Origin: Corallococcus carmarthensis
Lineage (GTDB): Bacteria; Myxococcota; Myxococcia; Myxococcales; Myxococcaceae
NCBI RefSeq assembly: GCF_003611695.1
Contig: NZ_RAWE01000002.1
Span: forward strand, 1-64,000
DNA: 64,000 nt
Direction: 5' to 3'
Below the pieces are notes generated by a model. The model was not told the DNA's origin. It saw nothing but the letters and a program-made list of their open reading frames with translations, and ran no database searches. Both the position numbers and the translations under genes were made by a program. Shown here piece by piece: positions 7,188 through 16,355 of this stretch (its first letter is position 1; each line of letters begins with the position of its first letter).

Positions 7188-8465
7188 TCAGTGCGCTGCG
7201 GGCACGCCCACCACCGGCGGTGCCTGGACGGAGCCGCGCCCGATGCGCAGCACCACCAGCGCCGCCGCGAGGCAGATGACGCCCGCGACGACCCAGGCGG
7301 GCGTGTACGTCTCCAATGACGTACGGATGACGCCCGCGCCCAACGCTCCCAGGCCCGCGCCCACCTGGTGCGCGGCCACCACCCAGCCGAAGGCGATGGG
7401 CCCGTCCTCGGCGCCCACCGTCTGTGTCGTCAGCCGCACCGTCGGTGGCACCGTGGCGATCCAATCCAGGCCGTAGAACACCGCGAACAGCGGCAGGCCG
7501 AAGACGGACATCTCGAAGGCGCTCGGCAGGTAGAGCAGCGCCAGTCCCCGCAGGCCGTAGTACCAGAACAACAGCCAACGGTTGTCGAAGCGGTCCGACA
7601 TCCAGCCGCTCGCCGTCGTGCCCACCAGGTCGAAGATGCCCATCACCGCGAGCAACCCCGCCGCGCGCACCTCCGGGATGCCGTGGTCCATGCACGCCGG
7701 AATCAGGTGCGTGCCCACCAGCCCGTTCGTCGTCGCGCCGCAGATGAAGAAGCTCCCCGCGAGCAGCCAGAAGTCCCGCTTGCGCGAGGCACGCCCCAGT
7801 GCCCCCAGCGCGTTGGCGAGTGGATTGACGCTGGAGGCCTTCACCTCTTCTGCATCCGGCGCGGCCCCGTAGGGCTTCAGCCCCACGTCCGAAGGCCGGT
7901 CGCGCACGAGCCACGCGACCAGCGGAATCACCGCCGCCACCACTCCCGCCACCGTGAAGGACACGACGCGCCAGCCATGGTGCTCCACCAACATCGCCAG
8001 CAGCGGCAGGAACACCAGCTGTCCCGTCGCCGTGCTCGCGGTCAGCAGGCCCATCACCAGCCCGCGCCGCGCGACGAACCAGCGCTGCACCACCGTGGCG
8101 CCCAGCACCATCGCCGTCGTCCCCGTGCCCAGCCCCACCAGCACGCCCCAGAAGAGCAGCAGCTGCCATGGCGCGTGGATGAAGTTCGTCAGCGCCACGC
8201 CCGTCGCGATGATGCAGAGCGAGACCAGCGTCGTGCGCCGGATGCCGAACTTCTGCATCAGCGCCGCGGCGAACGGCCCCACCAATCCGTAGAGCACCAG
8301 GTTCACAGACACGGCCGAGGAGACGAGGGCCCGGCTCCAGCCGAACTCCCGCTCCAGCGGGACGATGAAGACGCTCGGGGTCGCCCGCACGCCCGCCGCG
8401 CACAGGAGCACCATGAAGATGGCCGCGGCCATCACCCAGGCATGGTGGAAACGGTGTGTCCTCAT
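7188..8465 (-). CDS. MFS transporter
   Basis: 425 aa; the ATG at 8465 is chosen for an AAGGAG ribosome binding site 8 nt upstream (MRTHRFHHAWVM). About twelve hydrophobic segments run through the protein, with a charged central loop near residues 190-215 (VRDRPSDVGLKPYG...), typical of the major facilitator superfamily. MDHGIPEVRAAGLLAVMG and the terminal-half layout recall the oxalate/formate-antiporter-like and monocarboxylate branches, but the substrate cannot be read from sequence. It is transcribed divergently from a MarR regulator with only 55 bp between the start codons, a usual arrangement for a regulator controlling an exporter. Confidence 0.92.
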   Translation of the reverse strand: MRTHRFHHAWVMAAAIFMVLLCAAGVRATPSVFIVPLEREFGWSRALVSSAVSVNLVLYGLVGPFAAALMQKFGIRRTTLVSLCIIATGVALTNFIHAPWQLLLFWGVLVGLGTGTTAMVLGATVVQRWFVARRGLVMGLLTASTATGQLVFLPLLAMLVEHHGWRVVSFTVAGVVAAVIPLVAWLVRDRPSDVGLKPYGAAPDAEEVKASSVNPLANALGALGRASRKRDFWLLAGSFFICGATTNGLVGTHLIPACMDHGIPEVRAAGLLAVMGIFDLVGTTASGWMSDRFDNRWLLFWYYGLRGLALLYLPSAFEMSVFGLPLFAVFYGLDWIATVPPTVRLTTQTVGAEDGPIAFGWVVAAHQVGAGLGALGAGVIRTSLETYTPAWVVAGVICLAAALVVLRIGRGSVQAPPVVGVPAAH

Positions 8466-8520
8466 GACGGTGTCTCCTTCAAGCGGGCACGCCCGGGCCC
8501 ACGTATACTTCCCAGCCGCG

Positions 8521-9018
8521 ATGTCCCAAGACGATCCCCAGCGCACCCTCTGCAACTGCCTGGCGCTGCGTCAGGCCAGCCGCCACGTCACGCAGTTCTA
8601 TGATCAGGTGCTCGCGCCCAGCGGCATCCGGACGACGCAGTACTCCATCCTCCACCGCGTCCAATCCCAGGGCCCGCTGACCGTGAACGCGCTGGCGGAT
8701 CAGCTCGTCATGGACCCCTCCACGCTCACCCACAACCTCCGGCCCCTCTTGAAGGACGGCTTCGTGGTGCTGGAGGTGGGCCGCGCCGACCGCCGCCAGC
8801 GCGCCATCGCCATCACGCCGGAAGGGCAGGGCGTCTACCGCAAGGCCCGCCCCCTCTGGCTGCGCGCCCAGGCCGACTTCGAGCGCGCCGTGGGCGACAC
8901 CCAGGCCTCCGCGCTGCGCGACCTGCTGGCCGCCGTTTCCCGCACCGGACTGGGCGAAGCCGAAGCGCAGGCCGAAGCCCCTCCCGCTCCCAAGGCCGCC
9001 GCCCGCCGCCGCCGCTGA
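8521..9018 (+). CDS. MarR family transcriptional regulator
   Basis: 165 aa. Winged-helix MarR features are visible: an N-terminal dimerisation helix (ALRQASRHVTQFYDQVL), the recognition region TVNALADQLVMDPSTLTHNLRPLLKDG, and the wing VVLEVGRADRRQRAIAITPEG. The tail is Ala/Arg-rich (APKAAARRRR), an extension common in high-GC genomes. It is divergent from the MFS transporter gene, so it probably represses it or both. The cysteines near the N-terminus (TLCNCL) are of interest because some MarR proteins sense oxidants through Cys; that role is not established here. Confidence 0.92.
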   Translation: MSQDDPQRTLCNCLALRQASRHVTQFYDQVLAPSGIRTTQYSILHRVQSQGPLTVNALADQLVMDPSTLTHNLRPLLKDGFVVLEVGRADRRQRAIAITPEGQGVYRKARPLWLRAQADFERAVGDTQASALRDLLAAVSRTGLGEAEAQAEAPPAPKAAARRRR

Positions 9019-9033
9019 GCGCACCTCCACGGC

Positions 9034-10170
9034 TCAGCGCTCCTCGAGGAACTTCAGGAACGCCCCGACCTGATCCGCCCACAGCTCGGGGTGCGCCTGG
9101 GTGAAGTGGCCGAAGGAGCTCGCGCTGCCCTCCTGCACCACGAAGCGCCCGCGCTTCACCCGGGGCATCAGCGTCTCCAGCGTGCGCAGGGAGACGGGGT
9201 TGAACTCGTCGTCGGAGAAGTTGAGCGCGAACACGCGGGCCTGGATGGCGTCGAGCGCTCCTTCCGGGTCGTAGTCCCGGGAGGACTCCAGCGCGTACAG
9301 GATGTCATTGGCGTCCATGCCCGCCGCCTGCGCCCGCGCCGTCGCGATGAAGGCATCCGCCGCCGCCGCATCCGGCAGCGTGGCCTGCAGGTGCGGCACC
9401 CCGTCCAGCATCATGCGGAAGACCGGGAACGCCTCCAGCCAGCCCCGGGGCGGCGCGGTGTAGAAGCCGTCCTTCCATTCCGGGTCGCCGCGAACCTGCC
9501 CCGACACGAAGCGGCGCCACAGCAGGTTGCGTCCCGCGATGCGCGTGGGCAGCGACACGATGGGCATCACGCCCTCCACCGCGTCCGGATACAGCTCGCT
9601 CCACTGCCACGCGTTCATGCCACCCATGGACAGGCCCACGATGGCGTGCAGGCGCGTAATGCCCAGCGTCCCGGTGACGAGCTGGTGCTGGAACTCCACC
9701 ATGTCCCGGTAGCCATAGGCCGGGAACTTCGTGCGCGCGCCGTCGCTCGGCTTGCTGGAGCGGCCGTGGCCCACGCTGTCCGGGAAGATGAGGAAGTACT
9801 TCGTCGCGTCCAGCGGGCGGCCCGGCGCGAACAGCGCGTCCTGGAAGGGCTGGCCCCGCAGCACCGCGCCGTTCGCGCCCGTCCAGTGCAGCATCAGCAC
9901 CGCGTTCGTCACCGCGCCAGAGGCGTCCCGGCGCGGCGTGCCCAGCGTCGCGTAGTGGATGCGGACCTCCGGCAGCACCGTCCCGTCCTGGAAGCGGTGG
10001 CCGGTGAAGACCGCGTCCGCCTCCCGGGCCTCCAGCGGCGTGGACACCGGAGCCGGTACCGCCACCGGAGGAACAACGGCCTGGGGACGCGCGGTGGCGC
10101 ACCCCAGGGGCAGGCCCCCCAGGCCCAGCAGCAGGGACCACAGGACGGCCGGCCGGCGGATGGAAGTCAT
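9034..10170 (-). CDS. alpha/beta hydrolase, MetX/homoserine acetyltransferase-like, lipoprotein
   Basis: 378 aa; ATG at 10170 (a GTG one codon upstream is also possible). A signal peptide ends in a lipobox-like GLPLGC, so the mature protein is probably membrane-anchored. The fold belongs to the MetX-like alpha/beta hydrolases: TNAVLMLHWTGANGAVL, the DSVGHGRSSKP strand, the nucleophile elbow VGLSMGGMNAWQW, an acid region FNFSDDEF-like, and a C-terminal histidine in SFGHFTQAHPE. True MetX enzymes are cytosolic, so the lipoprotein signal argues for an esterase-type role on extracytoplasmic substrates. It lies 46 bp downstream of the S9 peptidase gene on the same strand. Confidence 0.85.
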   Translation of the reverse strand: MTSIRRPAVLWSLLLGLGGLPLGCATARPQAVVPPVAVPAPVSTPLEAREADAVFTGHRFQDGTVLPEVRIHYATLGTPRRDASGAVTNAVLMLHWTGANGAVLRGQPFQDALFAPGRPLDATKYFLIFPDSVGHGRSSKPSDGARTKFPAYGYRDMVEFQHQLVTGTLGITRLHAIVGLSMGGMNAWQWSELYPDAVEGVMPIVSLPTRIAGRNLLWRRFVSGQVRGDPEWKDGFYTAPPRGWLEAFPVFRMMLDGVPHLQATLPDAAAADAFIATARAQAAGMDANDILYALESSRDYDPEGALDAIQARVFALNFSDDEFNPVSLRTLETLMPRVKRGRFVVQEGSASSFGHFTQAHPELWADQVGAFLKFLEER

Positions 10171-10216
10171 CACGCCGGTAGGATTATCTGCATGTGCAGG
10201 TACTGTAAAGCGCCCC

Positions 10217-12190
10217 TCAGGGCTTGGGGGCTGGCGCGGTCGCGGGCTTCAGGTAGCGGTTGAAGAACTCCAGGGCGCGCCGGTCCACCAACGCCTCGTT
10301 CTTCTTCTTCTTGAAGCCGTGGCCCTCGTCGGGGAGCAGCAGGTACTCCACCGGGACGCCGTTCTTCTTCACCGCCGCGACGATGTCGTCCGACTCCGAC
10401 TGGAGGACGCGGGGGTCGTTGGCGCCCTGCACGACGAGCAGCGGCTTCTGGATCTTGTCCGCGTGGAAGAGGGGGGAGATCTCCTTGAGCATCGCCTCCT
10501 GCTTCTCCGGGTCCCCCATCTCCTGGAACATGGCCTGGCGGAAGGCGCCCCACTGGGGCGGCATGCCCTTCAGCGTGCGCAGCCAGTTGGAGGGACCGAA
10601 GACGTCCACGCCCACGTCGAAGGCGTCCGGGTGGAAGGCGAGCGCCGCCAGCACCATGTAGCCGCCGTAGCTGGCGCCGATGATGCCCACGTGCGAGCCG
10701 TCCACGTACGGCAGGCTGGCCAGGTACTTGCGCGCCTCCACGCAGTCGCGCAGCGGCTCCTTGCCGTGCTTCTGGTCGTCCGCCTTCAGGAACGCCTTGC
10801 CGTAGCCGGCGCTGCCCCGGTTGTTGATGCCCAGCACCACGTAGCCCTGGTTGACCAGGTACTGGACGAAGTTGTTGTAGCCCCGGCTCGTCTGCCCACC
10901 CGGGCCGCCGTGCACGAAGACGAGCGCGGGGGCCTTGTGCTCGGCCGTGGCCTGGCGCGGCTTGTAGAGCAGGTTGGGGATCTCCATCCCGTCGAAGGAC
11001 TTGAAGCGCACCACCTGCGCGTCCACCAGGTCCTCCGGGGCCAGCTCGCGGGTCATCGTGTCCGTCACGCGCGTGGTCTTCTTCGTGGCCAGGTCCTGGA
11101 CGTAGAGGTTCGCGGAGGCGCGGTCCGTCTCCATCAGGACCGCCAGCTGCCTCTCGTCACGGGAGAAGATGGCGTCGGAGATCATCCCGGCGGGGAACTG
11201 CGTCAGCGGAACCCGGGTGCCGGCCTTCACGTCGTGCAGGTGCACCTCGAAGCCGGCGTCCACGTTGAGGATGGAGACGCGGAACGCCCCCGAGCGCGAG
11301 AAGGTGGTGCTGAAGATGTCCCAGTCCGCCTTCTCCACGTCCTCCCACTTGCCGGCCTCCTTCGCCGGGCGCACCACGCGGGTGAACTCCGAACCGTCGT
11401 CGGTGATGACGTACAGCTCCCCGGTGACGGGGTGGATGTCCCCCACCTGGTAGCGGGCCGCGCCCGTGTGGGGCGTGAGGTTCTTCAGCGTCTTCGTCGC
11501 GACGTCGTAGCGCCACACGTTGCCGTCGGACGTGCTGACCGCCTCTTCCAGCGCCACCCAGCTCTCGTCCGGGGCGACGGCGGCGACGCCCAACCCCTTG
11601 TCGTTCTGGAACAGGAGCGTGCGCGCGTACGTCTTCGCGTCATGGCGGTACACATCCATGGCGCCCGGGTCGCGCTCGTTGGTGGTGATGTAGAAAGCGC
11701 TGTCGTCGTGGCTGAAGCCCAGGAAGCCGGCGACGCCCTCCTTCATGGGGGTGAGGTCCTTCTCCTTGCCATCCGGCGTGCGCACGTAGACGTGCGTCTG
11801 CTCGTTGCCGCCCTGGTCGCGCTCGAAGAGGAAGCGGCTGTCGCGCGGGAATGCCCCGACCACCCGGATGCTGTCCGTCTTCGAGCGCGTCAGCGCCGTG
11901 GCCTTGCCCCCACCCACCGGCACGCTGTGGACGTTGAAGATGCCGGACGCGTTCGACGAGAAGAGCAGCTGCTTGCCATCCGAGGTGAAGACCGGGGCCA
12001 TCACCTCCGTGGACCCCATGAACTGCTCCACCGTGTACTGCTTGAACGGCCGGGACGCCGGTCCACCCGCCACGGCCCTGACGTCCGGAGCCGGCTTGGG
12101 AGCGGGCGTGGCGGCCGGCGGAGCGGCCCCCAGCAGCGGAAGAAGCAGCGTGGGGGCAAGGAGACGGGACAGGGACTTCCAGGCGTGCAT
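10217..12190 (-). CDS. S9 family peptidase (prolyl oligopeptidase superfamily), secreted
   Basis: 657 aa with an N-terminal signal peptide (MHAWKSLSRLLAPTLLLPLLG). Residues about 50-400 form a beta-propeller of TolB/DPP-like repeats, and residues 400-657 an alpha/beta-hydrolase domain. The catalytic triad is visible as Ser507 in GASYGG, Asp592 in GANDPRV and His624 in DEGHGF. LVFVHGGPGGQTSRGYN supplies the oxyanion-hole region typical of acylaminoacyl-peptidase/DPP IV-like enzymes. It probably cleaves short peptides outside the cytoplasm, in line with a proteolytic, predatory lifestyle. Confidence 0.93.
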   Translation of the reverse strand: MHAWKSLSRLLAPTLLLPLLGAAPPAATPAPKPAPDVRAVAGGPASRPFKQYTVEQFMGSTEVMAPVFTSDGKQLLFSSNASGIFNVHSVPVGGGKATALTRSKTDSIRVVGAFPRDSRFLFERDQGGNEQTHVYVRTPDGKEKDLTPMKEGVAGFLGFSHDDSAFYITTNERDPGAMDVYRHDAKTYARTLLFQNDKGLGVAAVAPDESWVALEEAVSTSDGNVWRYDVATKTLKNLTPHTGAARYQVGDIHPVTGELYVITDDGSEFTRVVRPAKEAGKWEDVEKADWDIFSTTFSRSGAFRVSILNVDAGFEVHLHDVKAGTRVPLTQFPAGMISDAIFSRDERQLAVLMETDRASANLYVQDLATKKTTRVTDTMTRELAPEDLVDAQVVRFKSFDGMEIPNLLYKPRQATAEHKAPALVFVHGGPGGQTSRGYNNFVQYLVNQGYVVLGINNRGSAGYGKAFLKADDQKHGKEPLRDCVEARKYLASLPYVDGSHVGIIGASYGGYMVLAALAFHPDAFDVGVDVFGPSNWLRTLKGMPPQWGAFRQAMFQEMGDPEKQEAMLKEISPLFHADKIQKPLLVVQGANDPRVLQSESDDIVAAVKKNGVPVEYLLLPDEGHGFKKKKNEALVDRRALEFFNRYLKPATAPAPKP

Positions 12191-12334
12191 GGGGCCTCCG
12201 GGAAAGGCGGACCGTGCACTGTGGCCCAGGCCTCCCCGGGTTCAACAGGGACTGGCGACAAACCTGACATAAGGCTGTCACCGGCCGGGGGGATAAGGGG
12301 TGCGTTCTCTCAACGCGGCACCGGAGCTTCCGCC

Positions 12335-12787
12335 ATGACCCAGACCGACCTTCAGAAGAACCCTGCCAAGAACGGCGTGCAGACCTACGCGGGGGGCTGC
12401 CTCTGTGGCGCCGTGCGCTACGAAGCCAGGGTGGACCTGGCGAACGTGAGCCGCTGCAACTGCACCATCTGCATGAAGTACGGCTACGGGGGCGGCGCGG
12501 GGATGAAGCCTGACGCCTTCCGGCTCTTGAAGGGCCAGGACGCCATCAAGAAGTACGGGCGCGACGGCAGCCCCAACACCCGCAGCTTCTGCTCGCGCTG
12601 CGGCGTGGTGTGCTTCGGCGATGGCGACGTCCCGGAGCTGGGCGGGAAGTTCGTCTCCATCTACGTCAACACGCTGGATGACGTGGATCCGTCGCTGCTC
12701 ACCTTCGGGTACTGGGACGGCCGGCACGACAACTGGGCGGCCGGGCTGCGCCCCACGCCGTGGCCCTTCCAGCCCGCCGTCGCCTGA
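12335..12787 (+). CDS. GFA (glutathione-dependent formaldehyde-activating-like) family protein
   Basis: 150 aa, start ATG 12335. The zinc-binding cysteine pattern of the GFA/Mss4-like fold is clear: GGCLCGAVRYEA (CxC), SRCNCTICMKYG (CxCxxC) and FCSRCGVVCFG (CxxC plus C). The family includes formaldehyde-activating enzyme Gfa and CENP-V-like proteins; most members have no proven activity. The N-terminal 15 residues (MTQTDLQKNPAKNGV) are an extra tail. It is a single gene with a strong hairpin directly downstream. Confidence 0.9.
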   Translation: MTQTDLQKNPAKNGVQTYAGGCLCGAVRYEARVDLANVSRCNCTICMKYGYGGGAGMKPDAFRLLKGQDAIKKYGRDGSPNTRSFCSRCGVVCFGDGDVPELGGKFVSIYVNTLDDVDPSLLTFGYWDGRHDNWAAGLRPTPWPFQPAVA

Positions 12788-12799
12788 AGTCACCCGGAG

Positions 12800-12827
12800 G
12801 GGCAGGGGCCCTTTGGTGCCCCTGCCC
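12800..12827. terminator. hairpin between convergent genes
   Basis: GGGCAGGGGC (12800-12809) pairs perfectly with GCCCCTGCCC (12818-12827) around an 8-nt loop. It lies between the ends of the GFA gene (plus) and the FAD dehydrogenase gene (minus), so it can serve both directions. There is no run of T, so it may act with Rho or only as a transcript-end stabiliser. Confidence 0.6.
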
Positions 12828-12841
12828 GTCACTTCCCGTGA

Positions 12842-14497
12842 CTACACATTCCCCGCGGCGGCCCGGCCCGCGGCGCGGCCGGAGAAGATGCAGCCGCCCA
12901 GGAACGTCCCTTCCAGGGCGCGGTAGCCGTGGACGCCACCGCCTCCGAAGCCGGCCACCTCGCCTGCCGCATAGAGCCCTGGGATGGTCTTCCCCTGGGC
13001 GTTGAAGACGCGGCCCTGGAGGTCGGTCTCGAAGCCGCCCAGCGTCTTGCGCGTGAGGATGTTCAGCTTCACGCCGATGAGCGGCCCCGCCTTGGGGTCC
13101 AGGATGCGGTGCGGCTTCGCGGTGCGCACCAGCTTGTCGCCCCGGTAGTTGCGCGCCTGGCGGATGGCGGCCAGCTGCAGGTCCTTGCTGAAGGGGTTGT
13201 CCATCTGCAGGTCGCGGGCCTTCACCTCGCGCTCCACCGTGGCGAAGTCCAGGAGCGGGGTCTCCGTCTTCGCGTTCATCCCGGCGACCAGGTCGCGCAG
13301 GTTGTCGGAGACGACGAAGTCCTCGCCCTTCTCCTTGAAGGCCTCCACCGGGCCCATGGCCTTCTTGCCCACGGCGCGGTTGAGCACGCCCAGCCAGTCC
13401 TTGCCGGTGAGGTCCGGGTTCTGCTCCGAACCGGAGAGCGCGAACTCCTTCTTGATGATCCACTGGTTGAGGATGAACCAGGTGTGCTCGTGGCCCGTCT
13501 TCGCGATGTGCTCCAGCGTGCCCAGCGTGTCGAAGCCGGGGTACAGCGGCGGCGGCAGGCGCTTGCCGGTGGCGTCCAGCCACAGCGAGCTGGGGCCCGG
13601 CAGGATGCGGATGCCGTGGCGGGGCCAGATGGGGTTCCAGTTCCTCAACCCCTCCGTGTAGTGCCACATGCGGTCGCGGTTGATGAGGCGCCCGCCCGCG
13701 GCCTCGGTGATGGCGATCATCCGGCCGTCCACGTGGTCGGGGACGCCCTGGATCATGAACTTCGGCGCGGGGCCCATGCGCTGGGGCCACGCCTTGCGGA
13801 CCAGCTCGTGGTTGCCGCCGATGCCGCCGGACGTGACGATGACCGCGCTCGCGCGCAGTTCGAAGTCGCCCGCCGTCACGCGCGAGCTGCTGGCGCCGCG
13901 CGGGACGTCCGTGGCCTCCAGTTTCATGCCGCGCACGCCCACCACCGCGCCGTTCTGGGTGAGCAGCTCGTCCACGCGGTGGCGGAAGTGGAAGACGATC
14001 TTCCCCTGGGCTTCAGCGGCCTTGGCCCGGCGCACGAAGGGCTCCAGCACGCCGGGGCCGGTGCCCCAGGTGACGTGGAAGCGGGGGACGGAGTTGCCGT
14101 GGCCCACGGCGCCGTAGCCGCCGCGCTCCGCCCAGCCCACCACCGGGAACCAGCTCATGCCCTGTTGGACCAGCCAGGGGCGCATCTCGCCCGCCGCGAA
14201 GGCGACGAAGGCCTCCGCCCACTGGCGCGGCCAGTGGTCCTCCTCGCGGTCGAAGCCCGCGGTGCCCATCCAGTCCTCCAGCGCGAGCGCGTGCGAGTCC
14301 TTGATGCCCATGCGCCGCTGCTCGGGCGAGTCCACGAGGAACAGGCCGCCGAACGACCAGAACGCCTGGCCGCCCAGGTTCTGCGGTCCCTCCTGGTCCA
14401 CCACGGCGACGCGCTTGCCCGCATCCGCGAGCTCGGTCGCGGCGACGAGTCCGGCGAGCCCTCCGCCCACGACGATGACATCCACTTCCTGTCCCAT
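12842..14497 (-). CDS. FAD-binding dehydrogenase (fumarate reductase / KstD-like flavoprotein)
   Basis: 551 aa; start ATG 14497 with GGGAGG upstream. The N-terminal dinucleotide-binding motif is VIVVGGGLAGLVAATELADAG, followed by an acidic residue at the end of strand two (VVDQE). GGQAFWSFGGLFLVDS and the C-terminal IPGLYAAGEVAGFGGGGVHG, plus EGTFLGGCIFSGRAAG, are signatures of the FAD-binding-2 family (fumarate reductase/3-ketosteroid dehydrogenase-like proteins). No signal peptide is evident. The substrate is not predictable; homologues of this length are usually annotated simply as FAD-binding dehydrogenase. It is divergent from the methyltransferase gene with about 106 bp between starts. 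Confidence 0.9.
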   Translation of the reverse strand: MGQEVDVIVVGGGLAGLVAATELADAGKRVAVVDQEGPQNLGGQAFWSFGGLFLVDSPEQRRMGIKDSHALALEDWMGTAGFDREEDHWPRQWAEAFVAFAAGEMRPWLVQQGMSWFPVVGWAERGGYGAVGHGNSVPRFHVTWGTGPGVLEPFVRRAKAAEAQGKIVFHFRHRVDELLTQNGAVVGVRGMKLEATDVPRGASSSRVTAGDFELRASAVIVTSGGIGGNHELVRKAWPQRMGPAPKFMIQGVPDHVDGRMIAITEAAGGRLINRDRMWHYTEGLRNWNPIWPRHGIRILPGPSSLWLDATGKRLPPPLYPGFDTLGTLEHIAKTGHEHTWFILNQWIIKKEFALSGSEQNPDLTGKDWLGVLNRAVGKKAMGPVEAFKEKGEDFVVSDNLRDLVAGMNAKTETPLLDFATVEREVKARDLQMDNPFSKDLQLAAIRQARNYRGDKLVRTAKPHRILDPKAGPLIGVKLNILTRKTLGGFETDLQGRVFNAQGKTIPGLYAAGEVAGFGGGGVHGYRALEGTFLGGCIFSGRAAGRAAAGNV

Positions 14498-14603
14498 GCC
14501 GTGCCTCCCGGTCGCATCTGGCGCGCGGATGATAGCGGTTCGCGCGAATCGCAGACGGCCCTTCACCTGCGCAACGCAATGCCCGGAGGGTAGACTCCCG
14601 CGC

Positions 14604-15308
14604 ATGGAGCCAGGAGCGAAAGGCGACGCGGGACCGCTGGGCCATGACGCCGCCGCCTACGCGCAGCGTCAGGAAGGGCTGTCCCCGGAGCCGCTGCGGG
14701 ACGCGGCCTGGAGCGTGGCGGGGCAGCGGGCCTTCGGCGTGGTGCTCGACGTGGGGTCGGGCAGTGGCGGGTGGATAAGCCGGCTGCAGCGGAACCCGGC
14801 CGTCGAGCGCATCCTCAGCACGGACATCCACGACGCGGGCGCCAGCCGCCTGCCGGGCGTGGAGTTCCAGCTGCGGGACGTGTCCCGGGACGCGCTGCCG
14901 TGGGGCGATAGGTCGGTGGACTGGGTGTTCGCCATCGAGGTGCTGGAGCACCTGGCCAACCCGCGCCACTTCGTGAAGGAGGCCTTCCGTGTCCTCAAGC
15001 CCGGCGGCCACCTCTTCTTCACCACGCCCAACAACGACAGCCTGACGGCGCGCCTGTCCTTCCTGGTCCGGGGCTACTTCCCCGCGTTCTGCGAGCAGGA
15101 CTACCGGGACTCCGGACACATCACCCCCATCACCGAACTGGACGCGCGGCGCATGGCCGTGGAGGCGGGCTTCCAGTCCATCGACTTCGACTATCCGCTG
15201 CCCGGACGCATCCCGCGCAGCAGCGTGTACTGGCAGCGGTTCGTGCCCGGGCTGCGCGGCCGGTGGTGGAGCGACGGGCTGTTCGCGCTGCTGACCCGGC
15301 CGCGCTGA
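14604..15308 (+). CDS. class I SAM-dependent methyltransferase
   Basis: 234 aa. SAM-binding motif I is VVLDVGSGSGGWI, the acidic end of strand two is STDIHD, and motif IV/post-I reads DWVFAIEVLEHLANP, followed by LKPGGHLFFTTPNNDSL. This is the Methyltransf_11 pattern found in methylases of small molecules, sugars or quinone-type substrates. The C-terminal part (GRIPRSSVYWQRFVPG) is specific to a family I cannot name. It is a single gene, followed 76 bp later by tag. Confidence 0.88.
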   Translation: MEPGAKGDAGPLGHDAAAYAQRQEGLSPEPLRDAAWSVAGQRAFGVVLDVGSGSGGWISRLQRNPAVERILSTDIHDAGASRLPGVEFQLRDVSRDALPWGDRSVDWVFAIEVLEHLANPRHFVKEAFRVLKPGGHLFFTTPNNDSLTARLSFLVRGYFPAFCEQDYRDSGHITPITELDARRMAVEAGFQSIDFDYPLPGRIPRSSVYWQRFVPGLRGRWWSDGLFALLTRPR

Positions 15309-15384
15309 AAGACCCGCGACGGGACTGGCCGCCCGTTCAGTCTCCGTGATAGCCCTGCCTCGGGCCACGAGCCGGAGAGCGCGG

Positions 15385-15951
15385 ATGCAACAGCGTTGCG
15401 TGTGGGTGGGAACGGATCCGCTGTACCAGACCTACCACGACGAGGAGTGGGGCGTGCCGGTGCGCGACAGCCGCGCGCTCTGGGAGATGTTGATGCTGGA
15501 GGGCTTCCAGGCGGGGCTCGCGTGGATCGTCATCCTGCGCAAGCGCGAGGCCTTCCGGAAGGCGTTCAAGGGCTTCGACCCGAAGGTGGTGGCGCGCTTC
15601 ACGGAGAAGGACGTCACGCGCCTGATGGCGGACGAGGGCATCGTCCGGGCGCGCGCGAAGATTGAAGCGACCATCGGCAACGCGCGCGCCTATCTGAAGA
15701 TGCAGGAGGCGGGCGAGGACTTCTCCACGTTCGTCTGGGGCATGGCGGGCGGCAAGCCCCTCCGCAACGCGTGGAAGGGCCGGGGCGACGTGCCGGCGAA
15801 GACGGAGCTGTCGGAGGCGTACGCCAAGGCCTTCAAGCAGCGCGGCTTCAAGTTCGTGGGGCCGGTCATCGTCTACGCGTGGATGCAGGCCACGGGCATC
15901 GTGGATGACCACACGGTGGACTGCTTCCGGCACGGCGTGCGGCACCGCTGA
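15385..15951 (+). CDS. tag: DNA-3-methyladenine glycosylase I
   Basis: 188 aa, start ATG 15385, chosen because MQQRCVWVGTDPLYQTYHDE matches the start of E. coli Tag. It removes 3-methyladenine from alkylated DNA in base excision repair. The zinc ligands characteristic of Tag are all present: Cys5, His18 and the C-terminal HTVDC pair. The helix-hairpin-helix-like body includes EEWGVPVRDSRALWEML and LEGFQAGLAWIVILRKREAF, with the substrate-pocket Glu and Trp. The neighbours are unrelated. High confidence. Confidence 0.96.
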   Translation: MQQRCVWVGTDPLYQTYHDEEWGVPVRDSRALWEMLMLEGFQAGLAWIVILRKREAFRKAFKGFDPKVVARFTEKDVTRLMADEGIVRARAKIEATIGNARAYLKMQEAGEDFSTFVWGMAGGKPLRNAWKGRGDVPAKTELSEAYAKAFKQRGFKFVGPVIVYAWMQATGIVDDHTVDCFRHGVRHR

Positions 15952-15958
15952 GCGCGGC

Positions 15959-16354
15959 TCAGGGTTGGCGTTCCACCAGGACCTGCCTGGCGCGGGCCAC
16001 CTGCTCCGCGGCGTCGCGGGGCCACCCCAGCGCCTTGACGCAGGACTCGCTGAACGACATGTCGCGCCGGTTCTCGAACAGCGCCCAGGCGAAGATGTCC
16101 CCCTTGAGGACGGGCAGCTGGAGCCGCTGCCCGACGATGTAGGCGCGTCCTGACGGATTGATCAGCCCTTCGGAGCGCCACTCCGGCGGGAGCGGGACCT
16201 CGGTGAGGTCCTGCTCCTGGACCTGCTCCCCGGCGGGAATGTCCCGGACCGAGACCAGCACGAAACCCTTCGCCTCCTCGGAAGGCGGAGCCGCGCCTCC
16301 TGTCAGCGCGAACAACAGCACCGGAACCAGCATCCGCGGCCGCATCGTCCCCAT
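15959..16354 (-). CDS. SAF-domain protein (CpaB/RcpC-like), third of a triplet
   Basis: 131 aa with an N-terminal signal peptide (MRPRMLVPVLLFALTGGA). One SAF domain follows: FVLVSVRDIPAGEQVQEQDLTEVPLPPEW, then YIVGQRLQLPVLKGDIFAWALFE, the same layout as Flp pilus assembly protein CpaB/RcpC and flagellar FlgA. The C-terminus contains a single Cys (ESCVKALGWP). It begins 1 bp after the upstream SAF gene, so the three genes form one transcription unit. No other tad/flp genes lie nearby, so a role in pilus assembly is not supported; it may bind surface glycan. Confidence 0.75.
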   Translation of the reverse strand: MGTMRPRMLVPVLLFALTGGAAPPSEEAKGFVLVSVRDIPAGEQVQEQDLTEVPLPPEWRSEGLINPSGRAYIVGQRLQLPVLKGDIFAWALFENRRDMSFSESCVKALGWPRDAAEQVARARQVLVERQP

Positions 16355-16355
16355 G

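Noticed and set aside
9959-12787. 942-aa plus-strand frame
   Set aside because: Only the last 150 codons (from ATG 12335) code for the GFA protein; the rest is antisense to the S9 peptidase gene.
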